Positions 8,735-17,738 of a DNA stretch of 63,865 bases are shown here, in pieces (within the stretch, counting starts at the first letter, position 1; every line of letters begins with the position of its first letter). Position numbers and translations under genes: made by a program. Source of the DNA: Bacilli bacterium (GTDB lineage Bacteria; Bacillota_I; Bacilli_A; RF39; UBA660); NCBI GenBank assembly GCA_017472015.1, contig JAFURC010000040.1, positions 1 to 63,865 of the forward strand, given 5' to 3'. The notes beneath the pieces are model-generated. The model saw only the letters and a program-made list of their open reading frames with translations, did not search any database and was not told where the DNA came from.

Positions 8735-9859
8735 TTAATAAGTACGAATTGGAAGAACTAATTGAATTAAATCATCACTTCCAACAGTTTTAAAAATAAT
8801 AGGATTTACTTCGCTTACAAAAGAAATTTCACATTCTTCTGAATCAAGAACTTTAAGTGCTTCCATTACATATCGAGAACTAAAAGAAATTGTTATTTCC
8901 TCTTCTTTATCCTTGGAAATATTCATTTTTTCTTCAACACGACCAATTTCGGCACTTGAAGATTTCATTGTTAAAATATTTCCGTTTGTTTCTAGTGTTA
9001 CAACATTTTTTTCTTTATCACTGGTTAAAATACTTACACGATCAATTACGTCATATAAATCATCGACTTTAACAGTTAATTTTAACATACTTTCTTTTGG
9101 TAATAAATTTGCTGTATTTGGAAAAGTTCCGTTTATTAAGCGACTTTGGAATAGAACGTTGTCATATTTAAAAACTATTTTATTATTAAAAATATGAAGT
9201 TCAATGTTTAATTCATCATCTGATAATAATTTTGATACTTCCACAATATTTTTACTTGGAATAACAATGTTATAATCATTATCAACATTTTCATTTAATT
9301 TTAAAACTTTTCTTGCTAAGCGATAAGAATCAGTACAATTACATTCAAGAATATCACCAACAATTTTAAAATTCAAACCAGTTAATGCTGGACGTGCTTC
9401 ATCGGTTGATGCTGCGAATGCTGTTTGGTTAACTAATTCTTTAAAAATTTTACTATTGATTAAAATCGGATTTTTATTTAATTCTAAATTTATATTTGGA
9501 TACTCATTTTTATTAATTCCATTTAAATTGTATTCACTATTTTCTGTTGATATAATTACTTTTAATTCATCGAAAACTTCTAAATTAATCATTTTATCCG
9601 GAAGTTTACGAACTATATCTAAAATATATCTTCCTTGAATAATAATGCTACCTTCTTCTAATATAGACATATCGTCATCTTGTTTAGGAATAAATGAACG
9701 AATAGTTATATCGTTATCAGATGCTGTTAGAGTTAACCCTTCATTTGTTAAATCAAATTTTATACCTGCTAATGCTGGAACTAAATTTTTAGTAGAAATT
9801 GCTTTTGAAACTTTATTTAAATTTTCTAGTAGTAAATCTTTTTTTATTTTTATTTTCAT
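8735..9859 (-). CDS. dnaN: DNA polymerase III beta subunit (sliding clamp)
   Basis: Processivity clamp (374 aa), a dimeric ring that tethers the polymerase to DNA. Recognised by the N-terminal pattern MKIKIKKDLLLENLNKVSKAIS, LTASDNDITIR, FAASTDEARPALTG and the C-terminal QLVLPIRTY, which is the clamp signature. Length matches the three-domain family. Start ATG follows AAGGAGAG. It is co-directional with dnaA, with a 389-bp gap that holds DnaA boxes. A weak AT-rich inverted repeat (AAAATTCAAAAAA with TTTTTTGAATTTT) lies just after its stop. Confidence 0.97.
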   Translation of the reverse strand: MKIKIKKDLLLENLNKVSKAISTKNLVPALAGIKFDLTNEGLTLTASDNDITIRSFIPKQDDDMSILEEGSIIIQGRYILDIVRKLPDKMINLEVFDELKVIISTENSEYNLNGINKNEYPNINLELNKNPILINSKIFKELVNQTAFAASTDEARPALTGLNFKIVGDILECNCTDSYRLARKVLKLNENVDNDYNIVIPSKNIVEVSKLLSDDELNIELHIFNNKIVFKYDNVLFQSRLINGTFPNTANLLPKESMLKLTVKVDDLYDVIDRVSILTSDKEKNVVTLETNGNILTMKSSSAEIGRVEEKMNISKDKEEEITISFSSRYVMEALKVLDSEECEISFVSEVNPIIFKTVGSDDLIQLVLPIRTY

Positions 9860-9899
9860 TTTTTACTCTCCTTTTTTTTGTTCACATTTTTGTGAATAA

Positions 9900-10240
9900 T
9901 TTCATTTATTTTTTTCTTTTATTTATATATATAATAATAATAATGGTGTGGAAAACTGTGGAAAACTTAATTTTACCCTTATTTATCAAGGGTTTGCGAG
10001 GATTTTTAATTGTGGAAAACTATGTGGAAAACTTTGACTTTTCCACAATTGGGTGTTGATAAGTAGGAATTTTTGGTAAAAATTTAGTCCTATTATGTCT
10101 GAAAATTTTCAATTGTGGAAAACTATGTGGAAAACTTTGAGGATAATTATGTGGAAAACTTCGCAAATGTTTGAAAAATAAGGGAAAAGTATGTGGAAAA
10201 CTATGTGGATAACTTGTGGATAACTTGTGGATAACTCAAA
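9900..10240. other. oriC: Replication origin, dnaA-dnaN part (DnaA boxes and AT-rich unwinding region)
   Basis: Three consensus DnaA boxes TGTGGATAA start at 10204, 10215 and 10226 (11-bp spacing). Many near-consensus TGTGGAAAA copies are spread over 9951-10205. Next to them, at about 9905-9945, is a very AT-rich stretch with ATAATAATAATAATGG, which resembles the DnaA-trio plus unwinding element described between dnaA and dnaN in Bacillus. Boxes are seen; the role of the trio is inferred. Confidence 0.85.
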
Positions 10241-10248
10241 TTATTGAG

Positions 10249-11619
10249 TTATGAGATGTTCTTTTTAATCTTTTCCACAGTTTCTCGAATATTTTTGTTA
10301 GTTTTTATATCACTTTCGATTTTTTCACATGAGTGCATAACTGTTGAATGGTCACGTCCGCCAAATTCAAGACCAATTCGTTGATATGATTCATTTAAAA
10401 CATCACGAGCTAAAAACATTGCGATTTGTCTTGGAAAAGCAATGCTGGCACTGCGTTTTTTCCCTTTTAAATCATCAGCTGAAATTTGGAAATATTCGGC
10501 AACGATTTTTTGAACTTTTGAAATATTGTTTTTCTCACTAGTTCCTTTGTTTATAAAGTCTTTTAATGCGTCGACTGCTAAACTTAAATTAATCTCAGCA
10601 CCACCCATAATTGTTGAATAAGCTAATAATCTATTTATTGCACCTTCAAGTTGTCTAACATCACTTGCCATGTTGGAAGCAATGTATTCAAGAACATCAT
10701 CAGGAATATTTTTATCTATTTTTGAACCGTCAATTTTTTTCTTTAGAATATTAATTCTAAGTTCTAAATCTGGTGGATAGATATCAACAGTTAATCCCCA
10801 ACAAAACCTTGTTCTAAGCCGGTCTTCCAATAATTTTAAATCTGTTGGTGACCGGTCAGATGATATTATTATTTGTTTTTTATCATTATATAGTGTATTA
10901 AACGTATGGAAAAATTCTTGTTGTGTCTGCGTAGCCCCAGCTAGAAATTGGATATCATCAATAATTAATACATCAATGTTTCGGTATTTATCTTTGAAAT
11001 AATCAACGTAATTGTAATTTTCATCGGTTTCTCCGTTTTCTTTTCGGCCAATTCCTGAAAAATCAGAGATAAATTGCTCGCTTGTAACATATAAAACTCG
11101 TTTATCTGAAGTATTTTGGATGTAATTACCGATAGAATGCATTAAGTGTGTTTTACCAAGCCCACTATTTCCGTATATAAATAAAGGATTATAAGTTAAA
11201 CCAGGGCTTTCGGCAACAGCAAATGCAGCTGCGTGTGCAAGTTTGTTGCTATTTCCAACTATGAAACTTTCAAATGTGTATTTAGGATTTAAATTTGATT
11301 CATGATGAAATTTTGGAAGTATTATTGCTTCTTTTTTGGGTTCGATTGGTTTAGTTTCAGTTTTTACGGAACATTCTTGTTCTAAAACAAATTCTAATTC
11401 GTAAACGTTTCCGGTTAATTTTGTTAAAATACTAGTAATTAAATCGTGATAACTTTCGGATAATCTTTTTTTGTGAATATCAAGTGGTACAACGATTTTG
11501 GCTTTGTTATTTTCAAGTGAAACCAAATTTGTTTTACTAAACCAAGTTGTATAAACCATTGAATTTACGCTATTTTTAATATTTTCTAAGAATTTATTCC
11601 ATAGAAGTTCATTATTCAT
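10249..11619 (-). CDS. dnaA: Chromosomal replication initiator DnaA
   Basis: AAA+ initiator (456 aa from the ATG at 11619, which follows GGAGGTGG; the upstream in-frame extension is unlikely). The N-terminal domain I starts MNNELLWNKFLENIK. Walker A is GNSGLGKTH, Walker B is LIIDDIQF, sensor region SSDRSPTDL. Domain IV has the DNA-binding signature GGRDHSTVMHSCEKI. DnaA-ATP binds the boxes on both sides of this gene and opens oriC. It heads the leftward replication operon. Confidence 0.98.
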   Translation of the reverse strand: MNNELLWNKFLENIKNSVNSMVYTTWFSKTNLVSLENNKAKIVVPLDIHKKRLSESYHDLITSILTKLTGNVYELEFVLEQECSVKTETKPIEPKKEAIILPKFHHESNLNPKYTFESFIVGNSNKLAHAAAFAVAESPGLTYNPLFIYGNSGLGKTHLMHSIGNYIQNTSDKRVLYVTSEQFISDFSGIGRKENGETDENYNYVDYFKDKYRNIDVLIIDDIQFLAGATQTQQEFFHTFNTLYNDKKQIIISSDRSPTDLKLLEDRLRTRFCWGLTVDIYPPDLELRINILKKKIDGSKIDKNIPDDVLEYIASNMASDVRQLEGAINRLLAYSTIMGGAEINLSLAVDALKDFINKGTSEKNNISKVQKIVAEYFQISADDLKGKKRSASIAFPRQIAMFLARDVLNESYQRIGLEFGGRDHSTVMHSCEKIESDIKTNKNIRETVEKIKKNIS

Positions 11620-11704
11620 TTTCCACCTCCTCACCAGTTTTGCATCTATATTCTACATTTTTCTTTTTCAAAAGTAAAGATGAAATTTATTACTTGACAC
11701 TTTT

Positions 11705-11990
11705 TAAGTTATCAACAATTGTATGTGGAAAAGTCTATAAAAATTGTGGAAAACTATGTGGAAAAGTTTTTGCTAAAAAAAGTTATCCACAAGTTATCCA
11801 CATAGTTTTCCACATGGTTTTTGTTTATTTATCAAGGGTTTACAAAGTTATCCACAATTGTCCACATTATACTTTTCCACATGTGGATAAAGTTTTCCAC
11901 ATATATGTGGAAAACTCTTGTTTTTAGTAAAAAAAAGACCTTAAAAAAGTATTTTTCCACTGTCAAGTGGAGAATTGTTTGTGGATAACT
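11705..11990. other. oriC: Replication origin, part upstream of dnaA (DnaA box cluster)
   Basis: Consensus boxes TTATCCACA start at 11783, 11794 and 11848, and reverse copies TGTGGATAA start at 11882 and 11980. Near matches with TTTTCCACA / TGTGGAAAA fill the spaces. The 467-bp gap from dnaA to the next gene holds no coding frame I can support. With the cluster at 9900-10240 this gives the bipartite Bacillus type of origin. Boxes close to dnaA probably also autoregulate its transcription. Confidence 0.88.
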
Positions 11991-12020
11991 TTATAAAGTC
12001 TAAAAATAAATTATTAGTAA

Positions 12021-12049
12021 TTTACAATAGTGATAATTTATGATAATAT
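12021..12049 (+). promoter_or_regulatory. Promoter for the membrane protein gene at 12087
   Basis: TTTACA (12021-12026) and TAATAT (12044-12049) are 17 bp apart, 38 bp before the start codon. It is the first rightward promoter after the origin. Confidence 0.4.
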
Positions 12050-12086
12050 TTTTTTGTAGAATATTTATAATTAGGAAGGAGTTTTT

Positions 12087-13106
12087 ATGAAAGGATTAAA
12101 TTCAGCTCAGTTTGAGAAATCGATTAGAAGAAATAGAATATTTTTAATTGTTAGTTTAGTATTTTTGTTTGCTACAATCTTTTTGATTGTTTTAGGAGTT
12201 AAAAATCAAAATAAGGAGATACCAAATCCGGTAAGTATGAAGGATTTGAAATTTAATAGTGAAACGAAAGATGATGTTTATGCATATATAGATGTCAATA
12301 CTGAACCATATTTGTTTGCTGCTTATGAAAATGATGGAGTTGAGGATGATGCAAAATTTTATTTTGTAATGGATGCGAATAACAATTTATATGTAGTATA
12401 TATGGAAAGTGATGATTATAAAAAATTGAATGTTAAAAATATTAAAGAAAATCCTATTAAAATCGTTGGTTTAACTAAAGAAATTCAATCGGATGTTAAA
12501 GAATTAGCAATTTCCTCTTATAACGAAGAAATGGGAGAAATATATTTAACTGATGAAAATTTTAAAGATTATGTTGGATTAATTTATCTTGATATGGTAA
12601 CTGATGGTAGTGATTTATCTATTTATTATATTGCTGGTGGTGTTTCATTTCTATTCTTTTTAGGATTTTTCACAACTTATTTAACAGGATATTTAAAAAA
12701 TAAAAAGATATTTGGCAAGTATTCGAAGGAAGAATTAGAAAGAATTAGTTCCGAAATTTATCAAATTGAAGAAACTAACCCATATTCAAAGATGAAGTTG
12801 TATTTGTTAAATGATTATATTGTAGATACATCTAATAATATTGTTATATTAAGGTATACAGATATTTTGTGGGCATATCCTTATGAATATCGCTATAACG
12901 GATTGCTAGTTAATAAAAATATTAAAGTTATAAATAACAAAAATAAAATTTATGAAATTGCTAATACAAAATTTTTAGACAAAAACAAAGACTTAACTTT
13001 GCAAGAAATACTAAATAAATTAGCTGAAAAAGATTTAGATATAATTTTAGGATACAATAAAGAAAATAAGAAGAAATTTAAAGAAAAACTAAAAAATCAA
13101 AAGTAA
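12087..13106 (+). CDS. Unidentified protein with two membrane segments
   Basis: 339 residues; family not recognised. One hydrophobic segment lies near residues 19-41 (FLIVSLVFLFATIFLIVLGV) and a second near 181-203 (IYYIAGGVSFLFFLGFFTTYL). The loop between them (about 140 residues, acidic) would be outside the cell, and the charged, Lys-rich C-terminal 130 residues would be inside. Start ATG follows AGGAAGGAG. It is the first gene on the rightward side of oriC, just before rpmH. Confidence 0.8.
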   Translation: MKGLNSAQFEKSIRRNRIFLIVSLVFLFATIFLIVLGVKNQNKEIPNPVSMKDLKFNSETKDDVYAYIDVNTEPYLFAAYENDGVEDDAKFYFVMDANNNLYVVYMESDDYKKLNVKNIKENPIKIVGLTKEIQSDVKELAISSYNEEMGEIYLTDENFKDYVGLIYLDMVTDGSDLSIYYIAGGVSFLFFLGFFTTYLTGYLKNKKIFGKYSKEELERISSEIYQIEETNPYSKMKLYLLNDYIVDTSNNIVILRYTDILWAYPYEYRYNGLLVNKNIKVINNKNKIYEIANTKFLDKNKDLTLQEILNKLAEKDLDIILGYNKENKKKFKEKLKNQK

Positions 13107-13121
13107 TATTGCAAAAATTGT

Positions 13122-13151
13122 TTGACAACAACCATATTTTACTATTATAAT
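13122..13151 (+). promoter_or_regulatory. rpmH promoter
   Basis: Consensus TTGACA (13122-13127) and TATAAT (13146-13151) with 18-bp spacing, 31 bp before the rpmH start codon. Confidence 0.75.
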
Positions 13152-13182
13152 AGTGTAGATTTTAGTTTTGGAGGTGGAATTA

Positions 13183-13308
13183 ATGAAAAGAACTTATCAA
13201 CCAAATAAAAGAAAAAGAGCTAAGAAACATGGTTTTTTTGCAAGAATTAAAACATCAGTTGTAAACAAAAGAAGAAAAAAAGGTCGTAAGGAAATTATTA
13301 AAAAATAA
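13183..13308 (+). CDS. rpmH: 50S ribosomal protein bL34
   Basis: 41-residue basic protein beginning [21 protein letters not shown], the hallmark of bL34; the usual length is about 44. The C-terminal half is [19 protein letters not shown]. Start ATG follows GGAGGTGG. Its place just right of oriC and before rnpA is the classic arrangement. Confidence 0.95.
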   Translation: MKRTYQPNKRKRAKKHGFFARIKTSVVNKRRKKGRKEIIKK

Positions 13309-13309
13309 G

Positions 13310-13334
13310 CCACATTTTAATTGTGGTTTTTTTT
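13310..13334 (+). terminator. Terminator or attenuator between rpmH and rnpA
   Basis: CCACA (13310-13314) and TGTGG (13322-13326) form a short stem followed by eight T. It lies between two genes that are usually co-transcribed, so it probably lowers rnpA expression relative to rpmH rather than stopping all transcription. Confidence 0.6.
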
Positions 13335-13349
13335 GCAAAGAAGGTGTGT

Positions 13350-13679
13350 ATGAAAAAAATAAATGTTGTTAAAAGTAATGAAGATTTTAATGATATTTTA
13401 AAAACTGGTAAATGTGTAAAAAATCGTTATTTTGTTATCTATTATAAGCCAAATAATTTAAATAAGTATCGGTTTGGAATATCAGTTGGCAAGAAGGTTT
13501 GTAATGCTGTAAACAGAAATAAATTAAAGCGAAAAGTAAGAAATATTTTAGATAATCACAAAAATCTCTATTCAAATTCAAAAGATTATATTATAATAGT
13601 AAGAAAGAGTTGTCTTTTAGAAGAATATCATAAACTAGAAGAAAACTTAATATATTTATTAAAAAGAATTGGAGAATAA
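13350..13679 (+). CDS. rnpA: Ribonuclease P protein component
   Basis: 109 residues from the ATG at 13350, which follows AGAAGG; an upstream in-frame extension would start inside the terminator T run. Basic protein that helps the P RNA bind pre-tRNA. The conserved FGISVGKKVCNAVNRNKLKRKVR pattern is at residues about 41-63 (RNR motif as NRNKLKRKVR). Ends 10 bp before yidC. Confidence 0.93.
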   Translation: MKKINVVKSNEDFNDILKTGKCVKNRYFVIYYKPNNLNKYRFGISVGKKVCNAVNRNKLKRKVRNILDNHKNLYSNSKDYIIIVRKSCLLEEYHKLEENLIYLLKRIGE

Positions 13680-13689
13680 AATAGAGATT

Positions 13690-14703
13690 ATGAAAAATAA
13701 GAAAATTATATTGTTATTACTTATTCCGTTGTTATTAACTGGATGTACAAAAAAATTGAAAGATAAAGATAATAAAGCGGTAATTAATGAAGTAACTGGG
13801 CAAAATTTAACAGAAAATATTTTGTGTCGACCAACAGATGAAGAAACCATTAGATTATATAAAGAAAATGGTGTAGAAATCGATTCACTTCCTTATTGTA
13901 CTTGTGAAAGTGATAAAATTGAAGTTCAAGTAGGAGTGGAAAATGAAGATGGAACAATTACAACCGAGACAAAAGAAGTTGATTGTGAAAGTTTTTCAAT
14001 TACATCAGGTGGTTATGAAGGATTATGGACAAGTATTTTTGTAAAACCTTTAGCATTTGTGATTTTATTTTTTGGTAGACTTACTAAAAGTTATGGTTTG
14101 GGATTAATAATTACCAGTTTATTAATAAGATTAATTGCTTATCCTATTACAAGAAAAACAGCAATGCAATCTGAATATATGAAAAAAGCTGGACCAGAGA
14201 TGGAAAGAATTGAAAAGAAGTATGCAAATAAAGATCAAAGTGATCAACAAGTAATGCTTCAAAAAAGTCAAGAAATGATGATGGTTTATAAAAAGTATAA
14301 TGTAAATCCAATTAGTGGTTGCTTATTATCATTTTTACAACTTCCATTATTTATTGCTTTTTTAGAAGCTATAAACCGTGTACCTGCAATATTTGAAGAA
14401 AAATTCTTGGTATATCATCTAGGAACAACTCCAAGTGTTGGACTTGGAAATGGTAATTGGTGGTATTTATTAGTTGTTTTAGTAGTTGCAGCTACAACTT
14501 ATTTCTCATTTAAAGCAACAACATCTGATCAAATATCAACCAGTCCCGAAATGCGTAGTCAACAAAAAATGATGACAAATATGTTTACGATTATGATTAT
14601 TGTTATGTCGTTCTTCATGTCGACAGCTTTAGATATCTACTGGATGGTAACTAATTTATTTACAATTTTACAAAATTTAATCGTTAAAAGGAGAACAAAA
14701 TGA
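13690..14703 (+). CDS. yidC: Membrane protein insertase YidC/OxaA
   Basis: 337 residues from the ATG at 13690. The N-terminus is a lipoprotein signal (KNKKIILLLLIPLLLTGC), as in Bacillus SpoIIIJ/YqjG. The OxaA/YidC core starts near residue 115 with several hydrophobic segments, including SYGLGLIITSLLIRLIAYP with the conserved Arg of the hydrophilic groove, and the NPISGCLLSFLQLPLFIAFLEAI pattern read in two parts. It inserts membrane proteins with or without SecYEG. Its TGA stop overlaps the jag start (ATGA). Confidence 0.95.
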   Translation: MKNKKIILLLLIPLLLTGCTKKLKDKDNKAVINEVTGQNLTENILCRPTDEETIRLYKENGVEIDSLPYCTCESDKIEVQVGVENEDGTITTETKEVDCESFSITSGGYEGLWTSIFVKPLAFVILFFGRLTKSYGLGLIITSLLIRLIAYPITRKTAMQSEYMKKAGPEMERIEKKYANKDQSDQQVMLQKSQEMMMVYKKYNVNPISGCLLSFLQLPLFIAFLEAINRVPAIFEEKFLVYHLGTTPSVGLGNGNWWYLLVVLVVAATTYFSFKATTSDQISTSPEMRSQQKMMTNMFTIMIIVMSFFMSTALDIYWMVTNLFTILQNLIVKRRTK

Positions 14704-15314
14704 AAAAATATACATATCAAGCAAAGACATTTGAAGAGGCTAAAACATTAGCAATGACTGAATTAATGGAACAAGAAAATAATTTATATATTAAAGAAAT
14801 AGAAAAAACCAATAAATTATTTAGTAAAAAAAGTGTCATTGAAGTTATAAAAAAGGAAGATGTCGTTGAACATATTAAAGAATTAGTTAAGGGTATAATA
14901 ACTGATATGGGATTAACTGTTAATATGGAAGTAAAAAAAAGAGATGAATCTTTAAATATTACGATTTATTCAGATAATAACGCCGTATTGATTGGTAAAA
15001 ATGCTAAAACTTTGGATGCTTTGAATACAATTGTTAGACAAAGTATTAATAAAGAAATTGGTGAAAACTATAAATTTATTTTAGATATTGGTGAATATAA
15101 ACAAAAAAGAGAATGGAATTTAGAGAGAATGGCTAAGCAAATTGCTAGAGAAGTTGCTAAGACTCGTGTTGAAGTTAAGTTAGATCCTATGAATTCTTAT
15201 GAAAGAAGAATTATTCACAATACTTTAACCAATAATAAAAAGGTTTATACTGAAAGTACTGGTGAAGAACCTAATCGTTTTGTTGTTATTAGACCAAAAG
15301 AAGTAACTGAATAA
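14700..15314 (+). CDS. jag: RNA-binding protein Jag/KhpB (EloR)
   Basis: 204 residues with the Jag-N domain (KKYTYQAKTFEEAKTLA), a KH domain centred on IGKNAKTLDALNTIVRQ, and a C-terminal R3H domain (SYERRIIHNTL, FVVIRPK). In Firmicutes it works with KhpA on RNA and influences cell elongation. The start overlaps the yidC stop by 4 bp. Confidence 0.93.
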   Translation: MKKYTYQAKTFEEAKTLAMTELMEQENNLYIKEIEKTNKLFSKKSVIEVIKKEDVVEHIKELVKGIITDMGLTVNMEVKKRDESLNITIYSDNNAVLIGKNAKTLDALNTIVRQSINKEIGENYKFILDIGEYKQKREWNLERMAKQIAREVAKTRVEVKLDPMNSYERRIIHNTLTNNKKVYTESTGEEPNRFVVIRPKEVTE

Positions 15315-15344
15315 AAATTAATTTAAAAATTATATATATTTAAG

Positions 15345-15377
15345 CTGTATTATGAAATAAAATAATACAGTTTTTTT
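15345..15377 (+). terminator. Terminator of the rpmH-jag operon
   Basis: Perfect 9-bp stem (CTGTATTAT 15345-15353, ATAATACAG 15362-15370) followed by seven T, 30 bp after the jag stop. Confidence 0.85.
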
Positions 15378-15485
15378 GTTAATAGCATAATATCTTAATA
15401 AATCTTAATAGTAGAAGTAGTAAAAAGTAAATAAGGATAAAATTCGTTAATCGAATTTTATATATAATTTTATGGGAGGAAAAAA

Positions 15486-16391
15486 ATGACAAAAGAATTA
15501 AAAGAAGTAATTCAAAAAATTGATATGGAGTTTAAGGAGTATTTTAAAAATGATCCGGAGGTAAAAACTATTTTTGTTGCCGGTTCAATGGCTCATGATG
15601 ATTATCAGGATAGAGTTGATAATGATTATGATATAAGAGCAATTTCTGATGAAGTGTCAAAGGAGCAACTTCTAAAATTTGAGGAATTTTTAACTCATTT
15701 ATCCAAGAAGTTAACCACTGAAGAATTGGCTGTTGGGTATTCTTGTTTGGTTGGACCGGTTAATCATAAGGTGGCAACGGACAAGAAAAATGTTTTAATT
15801 CATGCCATGATACATCGAACTGATCAAATGGATGAGTTTTTACCGGTAACGCATAAGTATCAATATGGAACGAGGTATCGTATTGTGAATGGTGATGATT
15901 CTTTAAAAAGATTTCAAGATGTTAGGTATAGTTTAGATGAATTACTAAATGCTCATGAAGGGCTTCGTTATTGTATTGATATGTTAGAAAAAAAGGAATA
16001 TCGTTATTTGACTTGGGATATTTTGGAAAATGACTGTGTTTTTAATTTTCATGCTGTTCCCATGACTGAAGATACAGTTTTAGAAAATTGTTTCTACTCT
16101 GTGAATAAATTTATTAATAATTTAATGAATTATTGTAGATGGAATAATTATGATATTCCGGAAGATAAAATGATATTTACAATTCGTTTATTGGGGCAAG
16201 TTAATTGTAATTATGATACACTATATTTGTTACATGGTTTATTTAATAAAAGTGAGTATATTTTAAATAAATTATTTGATAATCCTTTAGAAGAAACGAT
16301 TAAGTTATTAAAAGTGTTTGAAGGAAGAGTTGATTATTTAGAGGAAATTTTTTCTAAGAAAGAACAGGAATTTATTAAAATTAAAAAATAA
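15486..16391 (+). CDS. Nucleotidyltransferase-fold protein
   Basis: 301 residues. The N-terminus has the pattern of the polymerase-beta-like nucleotidyltransferase superfamily: VAGSMAHDDY near 32-41 (GS motif), then DNDYDIRAI near 46-54 with the two Asp of the DxD-like metal site. The rest is helical with no family I recognise; aminoglycoside adenylyltransferases and MNT-type proteins share this layout. The substrate is unknown. Start ATG follows GGGAGG. The phosphodiesterase-like gene follows after 24 bp and probably belongs to the same transcript. Confidence 0.7.
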   Translation: MTKELKEVIQKIDMEFKEYFKNDPEVKTIFVAGSMAHDDYQDRVDNDYDIRAISDEVSKEQLLKFEEFLTHLSKKLTTEELAVGYSCLVGPVNHKVATDKKNVLIHAMIHRTDQMDEFLPVTHKYQYGTRYRIVNGDDSLKRFQDVRYSLDELLNAHEGLRYCIDMLEKKEYRYLTWDILENDCVFNFHAVPMTEDTVLENCFYSVNKFINNLMNYCRWNNYDIPEDKMIFTIRLLGQVNCNYDTLYLLHGLFNKSEYILNKLFDNPLEETIKLLKVFEGRVDYLEEIFSKKEQEFIKIKK

Positions 16392-16415
16392 TAAAAAGTT
16401 AGGTGGTAATATAAT

Positions 16416-17531
16416 ATGGAAGTAATAGATTATAAAAATTCAATTGTTAATTTGTCTAATTCAATTTTAAAATACTTTGGATTAAATCCTTTTCATAGTA
16501 CTTTAAAGGAAATAGATGAATTATTAGAAAAAAATAAATATCAAAATGTTGTTTTATTTTTATGTGATGGATTGGGGAGTAAAAATTTAGAGGCTTATTT
16601 GGAAAAAAATGATTTTCTTTTGAAAAATAAATTAAAAAATATTACAAGTGTATTTCCTCCAACAACAACAGCAGCAACAACTTCGGTGTTAACAGGAAAA
16701 ACTCCAAGTGAGCATAATTGGTGTGGTTGGGATATGTATTTTAAGGATACTGATGAAACTATTTCTTTGTATTTAAATAGGGTTAAAGAAAAAATGGAAT
16801 TACCAAAAGTAGATCTTTCAAAAAGAGATTATATGAAGTATGAAAGTATAGTTGATTTAATAAATAAAAATACATCAAGTAAGGCTTATTATGCCTACCC
16901 TTTTGATTCTAGTAATCCTTGTAAAAATTTAGATGAAGTAATTATTCGTGTAACAACGTTATGTCATCAAGATGAAAGAAAATTCATTTATGCTTATATT
17001 GAAAATCCTGATAAATTAATGCATGAGTATGGACTTGATTCTGATATAGTCAAGGAAGAAGTTAAAATAATTAATAAAAAACTTGAAATGTTAGCAACAA
17101 GTTTAGATAATACTTTAATTTTATTAATAGCAGATCATGGTTTAGTTGAAACTAAGTATATAAATTTAAAACAAGATTATAACGATATTTATAATATGCT
17201 TCAAAGAACTACTTCGATTGAAGCAAGAGCATCCGGGGTTAAATTAAAAGATAATGTCCAAAAAGAAGAATTTGAAAAATTATTTAATTCATATTTCAAA
17301 AACGATTTTATTTTGTTACCGGTTGATAAAGTTTTAGAAATGAATTTATTTGGTAATATGAAAAGTAAATATTTAATTGATACAATTGGGGATTATTTAA
17401 TTGTTGCAACTGGTACTTTATCAATTAATTATGATGATACCTCCCCTATTTTTAAAGCCAATCATGCGGGAATAACGAAAGATGAATTATTAGTTCCTTT
17501 AATAGTAATTGATTGTAATAATAAAAATTAG
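16416..17531 (+). CDS. Alkaline-phosphatase-fold phosphodiesterase / nucleotide pyrophosphatase-like protein
   Basis: 371 residues without a signal peptide, so probably cytoplasmic. Metal-site motifs of the PF01663-type family are visible: FLCDGLGSKNL near residue 49 (first Asp), PPTTTAATTSVLTG with the Thr nucleophile near residue 86, ADHGL near 240 (Asp-His) and NHAGIT near 356 (last His). Such enzymes hydrolyse phosphodiester or pyrophosphate bonds; the substrate cannot be told. Start ATG follows AGGTGG. Confidence 0.8.
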   Translation: MEVIDYKNSIVNLSNSILKYFGLNPFHSTLKEIDELLEKNKYQNVVLFLCDGLGSKNLEAYLEKNDFLLKNKLKNITSVFPPTTTAATTSVLTGKTPSEHNWCGWDMYFKDTDETISLYLNRVKEKMELPKVDLSKRDYMKYESIVDLINKNTSSKAYYAYPFDSSNPCKNLDEVIIRVTTLCHQDERKFIYAYIENPDKLMHEYGLDSDIVKEEVKIINKKLEMLATSLDNTLILLIADHGLVETKYINLKQDYNDIYNMLQRTTSIEARASGVKLKDNVQKEEFEKLFNSYFKNDFILLPVDKVLEMNLFGNMKSKYLIDTIGDYLIVATGTLSINYDDTSPIFKANHAGITKDELLVPLIVIDCNNKN

Positions 17532-17541
17532 ATAGAAAAAT

Positions 17542-17574
17542 AAGAACTATTGGTTATTAACTAATGGTTCTTTT
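17542..17574 (+). terminator. Terminator after the phosphodiesterase-like gene
   Basis: A 15-bp stem with two G-T pairs (17542-17556, 17558-17572) ends in TTTT, 10 bp after the stop codon. Confidence 0.6.
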
Positions 17575-17582
17575 ACATTTAA

Positions 17583-17611
17583 TTGACATAAATTGATGTT
17601 TATAATATAAT
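17583..17611 (+). promoter_or_regulatory. Promoter upstream of mnmE
   Basis: TTGACA (17583-17588) and TATAAT (17606-17611), 17-bp spacing. A second candidate nearer the gene is TTGTTA (17675) with TATAAT (17700), 19-bp spacing. Confidence 0.55.
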
Positions 17612-17738
17612 ATATGACGATTTTATGTGGTAATAATACAAATTTAATTATAAAAAAATTTAAAATTTACTTTTTTGTTAATTTAGTAATATAATGTGTT
17701 ATAATCTTTTTAGAAATCATTAAAAAGGGGTTGATACC

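Noticed and set aside
9799..10059. Open frame across the dnaA-dnaN gap
   Set aside because: It overlaps the dnaN 5' end and the DnaA boxes; composition is that of AT-rich origin DNA.
11640..11927. Open frame upstream of dnaA on the plus strand (95 aa)
   Set aside because: It is made of DnaA-box repeats read in frame, has no binding site and no family resemblance; the region is origin DNA.
13659..13850. Minus-strand frame opposite yidC start
   Set aside because: Shadow of the lipoprotein signal region of yidC; no supporting signals.
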